A stretch of DNA of 55,338 nucleotides from positions 1 to 55,338 of the forward strand of contig CATAMV010000053.1 of NCBI GenBank assembly GCA_949487855.1, given 5' to 3'. The DNA is from Bacteroidota bacterium (GTDB taxonomy: Bacteria; Bacteroidota; Bacteroidia; Flavobacteriales; Flavobacteriaceae). The translations under genes and the position numbers were made by a program. The notes under the pieces were generated by a model. The model searched no databases and was not told the origin of the DNA. It worked only from the letters and a program-made list of their open reading frames with translations. Positions within the stretch are counted from its first letter, which is position 1. Each line of letters begins with the position of its first letter. Shown piece after piece: positions 8,863 through 18,810 of this stretch.

Positions 8863-11617
8863 ACAGGTAGTTATACAGGCTAGATTTCTTGTTTTTATTT
8901 ACTTCTTCTGGAGTTCCCGTTGCTAAAATATTTCCTCCTTTTGTACCTCCTTCAGGTCCTAAATCGATGATGTAATCTGCTTGCTCTATAAGTCCGATAT
9001 TGTGTTCAATCACAATAAGCGAATGTCCACGCGCTATAAGGGCTCTAAATGAGCCAACAAGTTTGTTGATGTCGTGCATATGAAGCCCAGTAGTAGGCTC
9101 GTCAAATAAAAATAACGTCTTGTTTTTTTGCGCCCCTTTAAGAAGAAAACTTGCCAGTTTTATGCGTTGTGCTTCTCCTCCCGAAAGTGTAGAGGACGAC
9201 TGACCAAGCGCAACATATCCCATGCCTACATCTTGTAGAGGTTGCAATCTGTCTGCAATTTTGGTTTGTTTATGAATTTGGAAAAAAGCAATCGCCTCAT
9301 CGATGCTCATTGTAAGTAAATCGTGAATGGATTTCCCTTCAAACTTGACTTCTAAAACTTCTTTTTTAAAGCGTTTTCCGTCACACTCATCGCAAACCAA
9401 ATCAACATCTGCCATAAACTGCATTTCAATCTTCACCGTTCCTTCCCCCTTACAATTTGGACATCTGCCGCCATCTACGTTGAACGAAAAGTGCTTGGAT
9501 TGAAACCCACGCTGCTTAGAAACGTTTTGCTGCGCGTAAAGTTTCCGAATATCATCGTAAGCTTTGATGTATGTTACTGGATTAGATCGCGAGGATAATC
9601 CAATCGGTTTTTGACTGATATATTGAATATCTTGAAAGCTGTCCAAATCACCTTCTAATGCAGTAAACTCACCGCACTTATCTCCATAAATATCTTTTTC
9701 CTTTTTTACGGCAGGCAGCAAAATATCTTTCACAAGTGTGCTTTTACCGCTTCCCGAAACACCAGTCACGACTGTAAGCATGTGCAGTGGAAACAACACA
9801 TCGATGTTCTTTAAATTATGTTCTCTCGCACCAATGATTCGTAACTCATGAGTAGGCTTTTTTCGCTTTTCTGGAAGTGCAATTTCAGCTTTTCCTGAGA
9901 GATATTTTCCAGTCCACGAGTCTGCTTGAAGTATTTTATCAATACTCCCTTGCGCTACTATTTCGCCACCAAAAACACCTGCATCAGGACCTAAATCAAT
10001 AATTTCATCTGCTGCGTGCATGATGTCATCATCGTGCTCTACAACAATAACCGTATTACCCAAATCACGCAATTTTTGAAGGACCTCAATCAGTTTGGCA
10101 GTGTCTTTTGGATGCAATCCAATACTAGGCTCGTCTAAAATATAAAGCGAGCCTACCAAACTACTACCCAATGAAGTAGCAAGATTTATGCGTTGCGACT
10201 CGCCACCTGAAAGCGTATTTGCCCTACGATTCAAGGTCAAATAACCCAATCCAACCTGATTTAAAAAATGCAATCGGTCCTTAATTTCAACTAATAGCCG
10301 TCGTGCTATGTGTTGTTGATGTTCCCCCAAATTTAGCGACAGCATCGCTTTGGTGAGTTTGTCAATAGGCATGTCAACTAAGTCTGATAGGGTGTGCTGG
10401 TCAACACGGACGTAGGAAGCCGAAGTGTTTAGTCGTTTTCCCTGGCAGGTGCTACAAATAGTCCTTCCTCTATAGCGCGATAACAATACGCGGTTTTGAA
10501 TTTTGTAGTTTTTAGCTTCCAGTTTAGCAAAAAAGTGGTTGATGCCTTTCACATATTTATTGCCTTCCCAGAGTGATTTTTTTTGCGTTTCACTTAACTC
10601 AAAATAAGGCTTGTGTACAGGGAAATCGAATAAATAGGCACTGTCTATAAAATCATTTTTGTACCGTTGTAATCGTTCCCCTTTCCACGGCGCAACAGCT
10701 CCACCAAACACCGATAAATTTGTGTTTGGAATAACAAGTTGCTCATCAATCCCTATTAAATCTCCATAGCCTTCACAGTCTGGACATGCGCCAAGCGGAT
10801 TGTTAAAGCTAAACATATGTTCGTTTGGAGGGGTAAACGTGATGCCGTCAAGTGCAAATCTGTTGGAAAATTCACGTTGTAAATTATTTGATAAATTGTA
10901 GATGTGCAAGGTGCCGCTCCCTTCGTGAAATGCCGTTTCGATAGATTCTGCTACCCGATGAAAAAAGTCTTCATCATGTTTTAGAATAATTCGGTCAACA
11001 ATAAGCAAGATATCGTCTTTTTTAGTTGGTTTGGCGTCGTCTATGCGCACCATAGTGTCATTTAACCAAAGGCGTGCATACCCTTGTTGTTTGAACACGT
11101 CCAAAGTACCTTGTAAGGTTCGGTTTTTGGCAATATGAATTGGTGCTAGTATTAAAATTTTTGTGCCTTCTTTTATGGTTTTGAGATGCGCTATAACATT
11201 TTTAGTATCGTCTTTTTTGACTTCCTTTCCAGAAATAGGGGAGTAAGTTTTCCCAATACGTGCAAACAACAGTTTGAGGTAGTCGTAAATTTCAGTAGTT
11301 GTTCCTACTGTAGAGCGCGGATTATTGCTAATTACCTTTTGTTCAATAGCAATGGCAGGGGCAATCCCGTTAATTTGTTGAACTTTAGGCTTGTTTAGTC
11401 GTCCTAAAAATTGGCGTGCATAGGAAGATAAACTTTCTACATAGCGTCGCTGCCCTTCTGCATAAAGGGTATCAAATGCCAGACTAGATTTTCCTGATCC
11501 AGATAATCCAGTTATGACCACAAGTTTATTTCTAGGAATTTGCACATCCACATTTTTAAGATTGTGCATTTGTGCTCCCTTTATTTCAATATATTTTTCC
11601 TTTTTCAACGCTTTCAA
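8846..11617 (-). CDS. uvrA: excinuclease ABC subunit UvrA
   Basis: 923 aa; two ABC ATPase modules (GLSGSGKSSLAFDTLYAEGQRRYVESLSSYARQFL; LSGGESQRINLA; LSGGEAQRIKLA), zinc-finger CxxC motifs. Confidence 0.97.
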   Translation of the reverse strand: MKALKKEKYIEIKGAQMHNLKNVDVQIPRNKLVVITGLSGSGKSSLAFDTLYAEGQRRYVESLSSYARQFLGRLNKPKVQQINGIAPAIAIEQKVISNNPRSTVGTTTEIYDYLKLLFARIGKTYSPISGKEVKKDDTKNVIAHLKTIKEGTKILILAPIHIAKNRTLQGTLDVFKQQGYARLWLNDTMVRIDDAKPTKKDDILLIVDRIILKHDEDFFHRVAESIETAFHEGSGTLHIYNLSNNLQREFSNRFALDGITFTPPNEHMFSFNNPLGACPDCEGYGDLIGIDEQLVIPNTNLSVFGGAVAPWKGERLQRYKNDFIDSAYLFDFPVHKPYFELSETQKKSLWEGNKYVKGINHFFAKLEAKNYKIQNRVLLSRYRGRTICSTCQGKRLNTSASYVRVDQHTLSDLVDMPIDKLTKAMLSLNLGEHQQHIARRLLVEIKDRLHFLNQVGLGYLTLNRRANTLSGGESQRINLATSLGSSLVGSLYILDEPSIGLHPKDTAKLIEVLQKLRDLGNTVIVVEHDDDIMHAADEIIDLGPDAGVFGGEIVAQGSIDKILQADSWTGKYLSGKAEIALPEKRKKPTHELRIIGAREHNLKNIDVLFPLHMLTVVTGVSGSGKSTLVKDILLPAVKKEKDIYGDKCGEFTALEGDLDSFQDIQYISQKPIGLSSRSNPVTYIKAYDDIRKLYAQQNVSKQRGFQSKHFSFNVDGGRCPNCKGEGTVKIEMQFMADVDLVCDECDGKRFKKEVLEVKFEGKSIHDLLTMSIDEAIAFFQIHKQTKIADRLQPLQDVGMGYVALGQSSSTLSGGEAQRIKLASFLLKGAQKNKTLFLFDEPTTGLHMHDINKLVGSFRALIARGHSLIVIEHNIGLIEQADYIIDLGPEGGTKGGNILATGTPEEVNKNKKSSLYNYLFKRNI

Positions 11618-11672
11618 AATCGAAGCATTAAAGGTATTAATTCAAGTACACATAAACATACAATGTGGATTA

Positions 11673-11704
11673 TTTGTTCTATATCAAATATGTTTTTATA
11701 TTTG
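11673..11704 (+). promoter_or_regulatory. Bacteroidota-type promoter for the ECF sigma gene (TTTG-N20-TATATTTG)
   Basis: TTTG at 11673-11676 and TATATTTG at 11697-11704 match the TTTG/TAnnTTTG consensus. Confidence 0.55.
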
Positions 11705-11772
11705 TATCTCATTCTTTCGCCTATACAGACACTTTTACTCAACATTTTTGTTTAACCCAAAAAGAGTAACTT

Positions 11773-12354
11773 ATGTCTATAATCCCAGATAATATATTAA
11801 TCCAACAGTACTTAGTTGGGAACAACGAAGCGTTTGAAACGCTACTTTCCAGATACAAGCAGCGTATATATAGTTTTATATATTCCAAAGTAAAGGATAG
11901 AGAATTAACCGATGATATTTTTCAAGATACCTTTATTAAGGTAATAAAAACTTTAAAAAAAGGGACTTATAACGATGAAGGTCGATTTTTGTCTTGGGTA
12001 ATGCGTATTGCCCATAACCTTATTGTTGATCATTTTAGACGTAAGCAACGTATGCCTAAGTACGAATCACATAATGCTGAAAAAGATGTCTTTTATCGAG
12101 TTTCTGAGCCCACACAGAATATTGAAGATTTTCTAATAAATACCCAAATTAAAGAAGATTTGAATGCATTAATCCTTGAGCTTCCTGATAATCAATATGA
12201 AGTTTTGCAGATGCGTTTGTATCAAGATATGAGTTTTAAAGAAATTGCCGAACGCACTAATGTCAGTATTAACACTTCGCTAGGAAGAATGCGCTACGGG
12301 CTTATTAACCTGAGAAAATTAATTGAAGAACGAAACTTAACAATGACGCAATAA
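11773..12354 (+). CDS. RNA polymerase sigma-70 family (ECF) factor
   Basis: 193 aa; region 2 'DDIFQDTFIKVIKTL...EGRFLSWVMRIAHNLIVDHFRR' and region 4 'LQMRLYQDMSFKEIAERTNVSINTSLGRMRYG'. Confidence 0.93.
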   Translation: MSIIPDNILIQQYLVGNNEAFETLLSRYKQRIYSFIYSKVKDRELTDDIFQDTFIKVIKTLKKGTYNDEGRFLSWVMRIAHNLIVDHFRRKQRMPKYESHNAEKDVFYRVSEPTQNIEDFLINTQIKEDLNALILELPDNQYEVLQMRLYQDMSFKEIAERTNVSINTSLGRMRYGLINLRKLIEERNLTMTQ

Positions 12355-12391
12355 GTAGATAACAAGGAGCGTTATACCATTAAACAATTTA

Positions 12392-12532
12392 ATGGATAAA
12401 CTTTACACGTTACTTTCTTCAAAAAACACGCCTGCTCCAACTTTAGAAACATTGCAATTCATAATACAATTTGCTTCGGCTTACGAACCTATTAGCGTAG
12501 GCAGTACCACTGCTGATTTTATTGCAAATTAA
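12392..12532 (+). CDS. small ORF downstream of the sigma factor (46 aa)
   Basis: ATG..TAA: MDKLYTLLSSKNTPAPTLETLQFIIQFASAYEPISVGSTTADFIAN; 37 nt after the sigma stop, same strand; absent from the ORF track (too short). Confidence 0.5.
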   Translation: MDKLYTLLSSKNTPAPTLETLQFIIQFASAYEPISVGSTTADFIAN

Positions 12533-13175
12533 AATCGTGTTTTTTTAAAACTGTCTTTCTTCCAACAGTTTGGGTTATAATGTCTTTACTTATATCCCAA
12601 CCTCTTGCTGGGCAATACTCTCTACCATACCAAATGATTTGTAAGTGCAAATCATTCCACTTTTCTTTTGGAAATAAGCGTTTTGCATCACGTTCTGTCT
12701 GTGTTACGTTTTTTCCATTTGAAAAACCCCAGCGGTACATAAGTCGTTGAATGTGGGTGTCTACTGGAAATGCGGGCACACCAAAAGCTTGTGCCATCAC
12801 CACACTTGCTGTTTTATGCCCTACGGCAGGGAGCTCTTCCAGGGCTTCAAAACTCTGTGGTACTTTACCTTCATGCTTTTCAAGCAAAATTTCAGACAAT
12901 CCGTGAATTCCCCTAGACTTCATGGGCGAAAGACCAACAGGCTTGATGATTTCTCTAATTTCTGCTACACTTAATTTTACCATATCTGTTGGGTTGTCGG
13001 CTTTGGCAAACAGAAGGGGTGTAATCTGATTCACACGAACATCAGTGCTCTGTGCCGACAACAATACAGCGATTAATAATGTGTACGGGTCTTTGTGGTC
13101 TAAAGGAATGGGAATTGTAGGATATAGCTCCGCTAATTTTTTAATTACAAATGCGACCTTTTCGGCTTTGTTCAT
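12519..13175 (-). CDS. nth: endonuclease III
   Basis: 218 aa; HhH motif 'LEELPAVGHKTASVVMAQAFGVPAFPVDTHIQRLMYRWG'. Confidence 0.9.
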   Translation of the reverse strand: MNKAEKVAFVIKKLAELYPTIPIPLDHKDPYTLLIAVLLSAQSTDVRVNQITPLLFAKADNPTDMVKLSVAEIREIIKPVGLSPMKSRGIHGLSEILLEKHEGKVPQSFEALEELPAVGHKTASVVMAQAFGVPAFPVDTHIQRLMYRWGFSNGKNVTQTERDAKRLFPKEKWNDLHLQIIWYGREYCPARGWDISKDIITQTVGRKTVLKKHDFNLQ

Positions 13176-13206
13176 TTTCGTATTTTTATCATCTAAATTT
13201 ACAAAA

Positions 13207-13656
13207 ATGCTACAAGAAGGAAATAAAATGCCTGAGTTTTCGGGTTTAAATCATTTGGGCGAGCCTGTAAGCGATACAGATTATGCCGGAAAGAAGTTAA
13301 TCGTGTTTTTTTACCCACGTGCCAATACTCCTGGATGCACCGCAGAGGCGTGTAATTTGAGTGATAACTATGCTGCGTTACAAGCGCAAGGCTACGAGTT
13401 GTTGGGCGTAAGTGCTGATTCGGTAAAAAAACAAGCTGGTTTTGCAACAAAGTTTGGATTTCCATACCCACTATTAGCCGATGAAGATCACGTTGCTATT
13501 AAGGCCTTTGGCGTTTGGGGGCCAAAAAAATTTCAAGGTCGAGAATACGAAGGGATTATTCGTACCACATTTGTTATTGACGAAACGGGAACTATTGTGC
13601 GCGTCATTAATAAAGTAAAAACCAAAGACCACGCAGCGCAAATTTTAGAAGGCTAA
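13207..13656 (+). CDS. bcp: thioredoxin-dependent thiol peroxidase (BCP/PrxQ type)
   Basis: 'LIVFFYPRANTPGCTAEACNLSDNY'; start placed at ATG 13207 because the longer track ORF overlaps the divergent nth gene. Confidence 0.92.
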   Translation: MLQEGNKMPEFSGLNHLGEPVSDTDYAGKKLIVFFYPRANTPGCTAEACNLSDNYAALQAQGYELLGVSADSVKKQAGFATKFGFPYPLLADEDHVAIKAFGVWGPKKFQGREYEGIIRTTFVIDETGTIVRVINKVKTKDHAAQILEG

Positions 13657-13660
13657 TTCT

Positions 13661-15097
13661 TTAGGAAGATTTGTACCCAAAAAGCTTTTTGCTTTTAATC
13701 AATTTAGATACACCTGGTGGAAGTTTGTTTTCCCAACCACTTTCACCAGTTTTGATCTGGTCTAAAACATCCCTTGAATAGATTTTCATATCGTCAGTGC
13801 TATAGTCCAATATATCTACAACCTTATCATTGTATTTAAAGAAGTTATAAAGCTCCTTCAACCTCGGATGTACCCGAATTGAATTACTATCAATTATACC
13901 GCCATTTTTTTGATCAATAATAGGATATAGATATACCTTAAGGTTTTTAAAGAACAGCTTTCCGAATGCTTCCAAAATACCACCACTTAAGTGTCGGTAA
14001 TACTTTTCGTTAAAAATCTCAATGAGGTTGTTAACCCCCATGGTAAGACGTATTTTCTTCTCTGTATATTCAGAAAAATACTCCACTAGGCGGTAATATT
14101 CTTTGAAATTTGAGATCATAACGGTTTGTCCAAGCGAGCATAATAATCGTGCCCTGTGCATAAAGTCTTCTTCGTCAATCTCACCTGTTGACATTAGGTT
14201 TGAAAGGGTGATCTCAAAAATGACTAGTGTCTTTTTTGGGTCGGTATCAGGCTCTCTTTCAAAAATCTCCAAGGATTTTTGATACATGTCAACGTTAACT
14301 TTCGTTACAGGTCTAAAACTACCACGCAGGGCAATGATGTTTTTCTTATAAAGCTCACGAGCGGGTAATAAATTATTTCCGTCTGGACCAAACATAACAG
14401 CGTCAGTCATGCCCAAACGAACAAGCTCTAAACTCATCAAGCGATTGTCAACACCCTTAAACAACGGACCTGAAAAGTTTATGGTATCGATTTCAATGGC
14501 TTCTCTGTCGATATGATCAAACAAATATTGCAACATTTTCTTTGGACGATCATTTTGATAAAACGCACCGTAAATCAAATTCACGCCCATCATACCCAGA
14601 GTCAATTGCTGAGACTTTGTGTCATTTTCCTTAAAGCGAATATGCGCAGTAATAACCGAATACGGTTCATCAGGCTTGGTTTGAAACTTGATTCCAATCC
14701 AGCCGTGACCTTTAAATTTTTTTGCAAAATCTATTGTGGTTACGGTATTTGCGTAGGTGAAAAATAATTTATCTTGATTTTTATTTCGGTCAATACGCTT
14801 TTCAAGTAGCCCAATTTCCCATTCCAGCATCTTGTTAAGCCTAGATTCTGATACATACCTTCCATCATCTTCACGACCATAAATAGCATCGCTAAAGTCT
14901 TTGTCGTAAGCGCTCATGGTTTTTGCAATGGTTCCAGAGGCGCCCCCACATCGAAAAAAGTGACGTACTACTTCTTGACCAGCACCAATTTCGGCAAAAG
15001 TGCCGTAGATATTTTCGTTCAAGTTAATTCGCAAGGCTTTTGCTTCTAAAGAAGGTGTGTTTTCAAAAGGATGATCACCAGCTAATTCTATGGGCAT
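13661..15097 (-). CDS. conserved protein of unknown function (MPIELAGDHPFENTP family)
   Basis: 478 aa; highly ordered globular sequence without a motif I can assign. Confidence 0.6.
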   Translation of the reverse strand: MPIELAGDHPFENTPSLEAKALRINLNENIYGTFAEIGAGQEVVRHFFRCGGASGTIAKTMSAYDKDFSDAIYGREDDGRYVSESRLNKMLEWEIGLLEKRIDRNKNQDKLFFTYANTVTTIDFAKKFKGHGWIGIKFQTKPDEPYSVITAHIRFKENDTKSQQLTLGMMGVNLIYGAFYQNDRPKKMLQYLFDHIDREAIEIDTINFSGPLFKGVDNRLMSLELVRLGMTDAVMFGPDGNNLLPARELYKKNIIALRGSFRPVTKVNVDMYQKSLEIFEREPDTDPKKTLVIFEITLSNLMSTGEIDEEDFMHRARLLCSLGQTVMISNFKEYYRLVEYFSEYTEKKIRLTMGVNNLIEIFNEKYYRHLSGGILEAFGKLFFKNLKVYLYPIIDQKNGGIIDSNSIRVHPRLKELYNFFKYNDKVVDILDYSTDDMKIYSRDVLDQIKTGESGWENKLPPGVSKLIKSKKLFGYKSS

Positions 15098-15167
15098 GGA
15101 TGTGAGTTTTTCTCAAAATTATAAAACTTATTCTCAACCCTATGCATCAATCGTGTAATTTTGCAGC

Positions 15168-15938
15168 GTGAGCATCAAAATTTATTTTTTAGGAACAGGA
15201 ACTTCACAAGGAATTCCTATTATTGGCAGTACCGACCCAGTTTGCTTAAGCCAAAACCCTAAAGATAAACGCTTGCGTTCCTCAATTTGGGTGCAATGGG
15301 ACGATACAGATTTTGTGATTGATTGTGGCCCAGACTTCAGACAACAAATGCTTACATGTGGTTGCCCCAAAATAGATGCGCTTATATTTACCCACGAGCA
15401 TGCAGACCATACCGCTGGTTTAGACGACATCCGTCCCTTTGTTTTTAGTCAAGGTGCACTTCCAGTTTATGGATTACAACGTGTAATGGATAACCTTGCG
15501 ACTCGCTTTGATTACATCTTTAGTGAAAAGAACAAATATCCTGGAGCACCCTCTGTTATATCCAATATAATTAATGCCGAAAATCCATTTGTTTGTGATT
15601 CAAAAACTATAATTCCCATAAAAGTTGCACATTATGATTTGGAAGTTTTAGGGTATCGTTTTGGAACATTTGGGTATATCACGGATATGTTTTCTATTGA
15701 ACCGGACGAAGAAGCTAAACTGAGCGGGTTGGAGGTTTTGGTTGTTAATGCGTTACGCATCGACCCTCATCCATCGCACTTACATTTAGATGCTGCTATT
15801 GAATTTGCAAAACGGGTAGGTGCAAAACGAACTTATTTTACACACATTAGCCATAAACTTGGTTTTCACGACGCCGTAGAATCTTTTTTACCAGACGGAA
15901 TTCATTTGGCATACGACAATCTAACGATTACCCTTTAA
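15168..15938 (+). CDS. MBL-fold metallo-hydrolase (PhnP-like)
   Basis: 256 aa; 'FLGTGTSQGIPIIG...FTHEHADHTAGLDDIRPF'; GTG start. Confidence 0.9.
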   Translation: MSIKIYFLGTGTSQGIPIIGSTDPVCLSQNPKDKRLRSSIWVQWDDTDFVIDCGPDFRQQMLTCGCPKIDALIFTHEHADHTAGLDDIRPFVFSQGALPVYGLQRVMDNLATRFDYIFSEKNKYPGAPSVISNIINAENPFVCDSKTIIPIKVAHYDLEVLGYRFGTFGYITDMFSIEPDEEAKLSGLEVLVVNALRIDPHPSHLHLDAAIEFAKRVGAKRTYFTHISHKLGFHDAVESFLPDGIHLAYDNLTITL

Positions 15939-15939
15939 T

Positions 15940-16134
15940 ATGAAACAAAAAATACTTTTTTACGTCTTGATATTTTCCGCTTTAATTAATTTATACTTGA
16001 TTTCAGATTATGGCAAACGGCTAAACTATGCACAAGTCAAAATTGATAAACAGGGAGAAACAATCACAAAGTTAAAGGACTCTATTCAGGTTTTACATGA
16101 GCTTAAAGCTGTACCTGCAACCATTGAACAATAG
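15940..16134 (+). CDS. small membrane-anchored coiled-coil hypothetical protein
   Basis: 64 aa: N-terminal TM then a charged helix; starts 2 nt after the upstream stop; converges on the esterase gene. Confidence 0.55.
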   Translation: MKQKILFYVLIFSALINLYLISDYGKRLNYAQVKIDKQGETITKLKDSIQVLHELKAVPATIEQ

Positions 16135-16726
16135 AAGTTAAATTATCTTGATTGATACCATGTCCCTGCGGGTAGGAATGAAACACAGGCGAAAATCCGT
16201 ATTCTTTCAGTACTTCTACAGATTGCACTGCCCATGCATAAGGCACAACCATATCTTCTGTACCATGGGACACATAAATTGACGAAAGGGTAGTGTTGGT
16301 TACTTCTACAACCCGAGGATCTATATAGCCACTAAGTGCAGCGATTCCTTTTACGTTTTTTGTGGCAAGTCCAACAGCATAACTTAGCATGGCCCCTTGA
16401 CTAAAGCCCATTAAATACACGTTTTTGTTGTTAAAGTCGTGATTTGCGGTATAATATGCTATGAAGGCATGTATGTAATCTGTTGCTTTGTTAACTTCTT
16501 CAGGTGAGGTCCAGCGCTCCATACTTTCTGTAAAATGTATGGGAAACCAAGCAAAACTATTTTCACCCATGGTTAAAGGAGCTTGTAACGAAACAACATG
16601 AAAGCGAGCAGGAATATATTCAGCGAAAGAAAACAAATCTGCATCATTGCTTCCGTATCCATGCAGTAGAAGTAGGAGGGGAGCGTTGGGTTGTGATGCC
16701 TTGCGTTCTAAGCAAACAAAGGACAT
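16103..16726 (-). CDS. alpha/beta hydrolase (phospholipase/carboxylesterase type)
   Basis: 'LLLLLHGYGSNDADLFSFAEYIP', 'GFSQGAMLSYAVGLA'; start placed at ATG 16726, just after the pyrC stop. Confidence 0.85.
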   Translation of the reverse strand: MSFVCLERKASQPNAPLLLLLHGYGSNDADLFSFAEYIPARFHVVSLQAPLTMGENSFAWFPIHFTESMERWTSPEEVNKATDYIHAFIAYYTANHDFNNKNVYLMGFSQGAMLSYAVGLATKNVKGIAALSGYIDPRVVEVTNTTLSSIYVSHGTEDMVVPYAWAVQSVEVLKEYGFSPVFHSYPQGHGINQDNLTSIVQWLQVQL

Positions 16727-16727
16727 A

Positions 16728-17984
16728 TTAAGCGCTATAGACTTGTGATTTTCCTTGGGCAATAATTCCATATACCTTTCCAGGTAAATATTGCCCTTTG
16801 AAAAGACTGTTTTTTGAGGTAGAAAAAATGGAAGCTTTTGTGATTTCAGATACGCCATCGGGTGTAAACAATGATATGTCTGCCGTTGTGCCCACTTCAA
16901 TAGGTAGAGCAGGAATTCCAAACCGACTTTTTCCCCTAGTAAGTATTTCCGCCGTTTGTTCAATAGAGAACATGGATAACAAACAACCAAAACTATGTTC
17001 TAGCCCTATTGAGCCAAAATGTGCGCTGTCAAGTTCCACGTTTTTGAGTTCACTGTTAAGCGGTTGATGATCGCTGGTTACCATATCAATAACTCCATCT
17101 AAAAGTGCTTTTCGTAAAGCTTTTTGATCTGATACTTCCCGAAGAGGTGGAACTAATTTTGCATTGGCATTAAAGCCTTGTATGGCCTCGTCTGTGAAAA
17201 ATAAGTTATGAATGGCAACGCTGCAACTTACATCTTGTTTTGCTTTTTTTGCCGCCCTGATTAGTGCTACTGAAGTTTCTGTAGAAACTGTAGGGATGTG
17301 AAGTTTACCTTTTGCGTATTTCAGCACATCAAGATCGCGTTGTAGCTGCATGCTTTCTACCACACTTGGAATCCCGTTTAGCCCCAGAGCTGTACTCACT
17401 GCACCCTCGTGCATGACACCGCCATTTGCTATATCATTGTTATATGGAAAAGACTCTACAATCGCATCAAAGTCATTCGAGTATTGAAGTGCCAATTTTA
17501 AGGTGTTAGCATTTGTTATTGGAGTTTTGTGGTTGCTAAAACTGAGTGCACCAGCAGCATGAAGCTCACGAAGTGGCGCGAGTTTTTCGTCGCTTTGTGC
17601 AGAAGTTACACAGGCTTTTGGATAAAGTTTTACCGCATTTCCACTTGCTTGTTCCAATAAAAAAGCAATATCGGCGCGACTATCGGGCTTCGGCAAAGTA
17701 TTAGTGTTGTAGGTAATATGCGTAAACCCGCTTCTTGCTGCTACCACAAGCCCGTTTGTGATGGTTTCGCGTTCTTCAAATCCAGGCTCGCCAAAAGAAA
17801 CATTACTGTCAAACCAACCTTGGGAAACATGTAAATTATCAAGGGAAATTTGAGTTGCTTTTGGGTAATCTAAATTAGTACCAATCGCTTTTATAGTACC
17901 GTTTTCAATATAAATATCTTGCTGTGTGTTGTGATGCGAGCTGTTGGCATCTAAGATTTTTGCAGCTTTAATTAAGATATTCAT
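16728..17984 (-). CDS. pyrC: dihydroorotase
   Basis: 418 aa amidohydrolase; 'VSQGWFDSNVSFGEPGFEERETI', 'SDHQPLNSELKNVELDSAHFGSIGLEHSFG'. Confidence 0.88.
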   Translation of the reverse strand: MNILIKAAKILDANSSHHNTQQDIYIENGTIKAIGTNLDYPKATQISLDNLHVSQGWFDSNVSFGEPGFEERETITNGLVVAARSGFTHITYNTNTLPKPDSRADIAFLLEQASGNAVKLYPKACVTSAQSDEKLAPLRELHAAGALSFSNHKTPITNANTLKLALQYSNDFDAIVESFPYNNDIANGGVMHEGAVSTALGLNGIPSVVESMQLQRDLDVLKYAKGKLHIPTVSTETSVALIRAAKKAKQDVSCSVAIHNLFFTDEAIQGFNANAKLVPPLREVSDQKALRKALLDGVIDMVTSDHQPLNSELKNVELDSAHFGSIGLEHSFGCLLSMFSIEQTAEILTRGKSRFGIPALPIEVGTTADISLFTPDGVSEITKASIFSTSKNSLFKGQYLPGKVYGIIAQGKSQVYSA

Positions 17985-18039
17985 TCGCTAAACCGCTAAG
18001 TCGTTCGTTGTGCAAAGATAGAAAATCCACCAACACAAA

Positions 18040-18810
18040 TTAAAAGCCTTCAAAAACACCTAAGCCAAATAGGGCAAAATCATATTTTACAGGGTCATTT
18101 GGGTCTAAGGTTCTGAGTGTTGCGTCTAGTTCTTGCACAGCCGCTAAGTCATTTTGTTTGCGCTTTAACAACCCCAATGCGCGCGCTACATTTCCAGAAT
18201 GCACATCTAATGGACAGGATAGGAGTCGGGGAGAGATGTTCTTCCAAATACCTAAATCTACGCCAGCGTTATCGTTGCGCACCATCCAACGCAAAAACAT
18301 ATGCAAACGTTTTGCTGCTGATTTTTTCGCAGGATTTGCGACGTGTTTTACCGTCCTTTTTTGGTGTGGAACAGCAAAAAATAAGTTGTGAAAATCGATT
18401 AATACGTCGTGCATATGCGCTGTATTTGCGTGGGGCGTTAATACTTTTTCAAGACTTCCGTAGGCCGTGTAAATCTGTTGCAATCGTTGCGCGAAATACT
18501 TCACGTCTATTTCTTGAAACGTCCTGTGAACAAAGCCATTAAATACATTCAAATCTGCTTTGTTATGATTCAAAATAAAATCATGTGGCGCATGGTCCAT
18601 GCGCTCCATGAGTTTTGTTGCATTTGTGAGAATACTTTTACGGTTTCCCCACCCTATGGTTGCTGCAAAAAAGCCCGCAATTTCAATATCTTCTTTTTTT
18701 GAAAATGCATGCGGAACAGAAATAGGGTCAGTTTCAATAAACGATGGGCGGTTATACTGTTGCACCTTTTCGTCTAAAAAGGCTTTGAGCTCTTCTTGAT
18801 TTAACTCCAT
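18040..18810 (-). CDS. TIGR02757/DUF2400 family protein
   Basis: 256 aa; 'IEIAGFFAATIGWGNRKSILTNATKLMERMDHAPHDFI', 'LHMFLRWMVRNDNAGVDLGIW'. Confidence 0.88.
   Translation of the reverse strand: MELNQEELKAFLDEKVQQYNRPSFIETDPISVPHAFSKKEDIEIAGFFAATIGWGNRKSILTNATKLMERMDHAPHDFILNHNKADLNVFNGFVHRTFQEIDVKYFAQRLQQIYTAYGSLEKVLTPHANTAHMHDVLIDFHNLFFAVPHQKRTVKHVANPAKKSAAKRLHMFLRWMVRNDNAGVDLGIWKNISPRLLSCPLDVHSGNVARALGLLKRKQNDLAAVQELDATLRTLDPNDPVKYDFALFGLGVFEGF

Noticed and set aside
13045-13206. N-terminal extension of the peroxiredoxin ORF
   Set aside because: Overlaps the 5' end of divergent nth; the family starts near MLQEGNKMPEFSG at 13207.
16727-16990. N-terminal extension of the esterase ORF
   Set aside because: Overlaps the 3' end of pyrC in another frame; the plausible start is ATG 16726.
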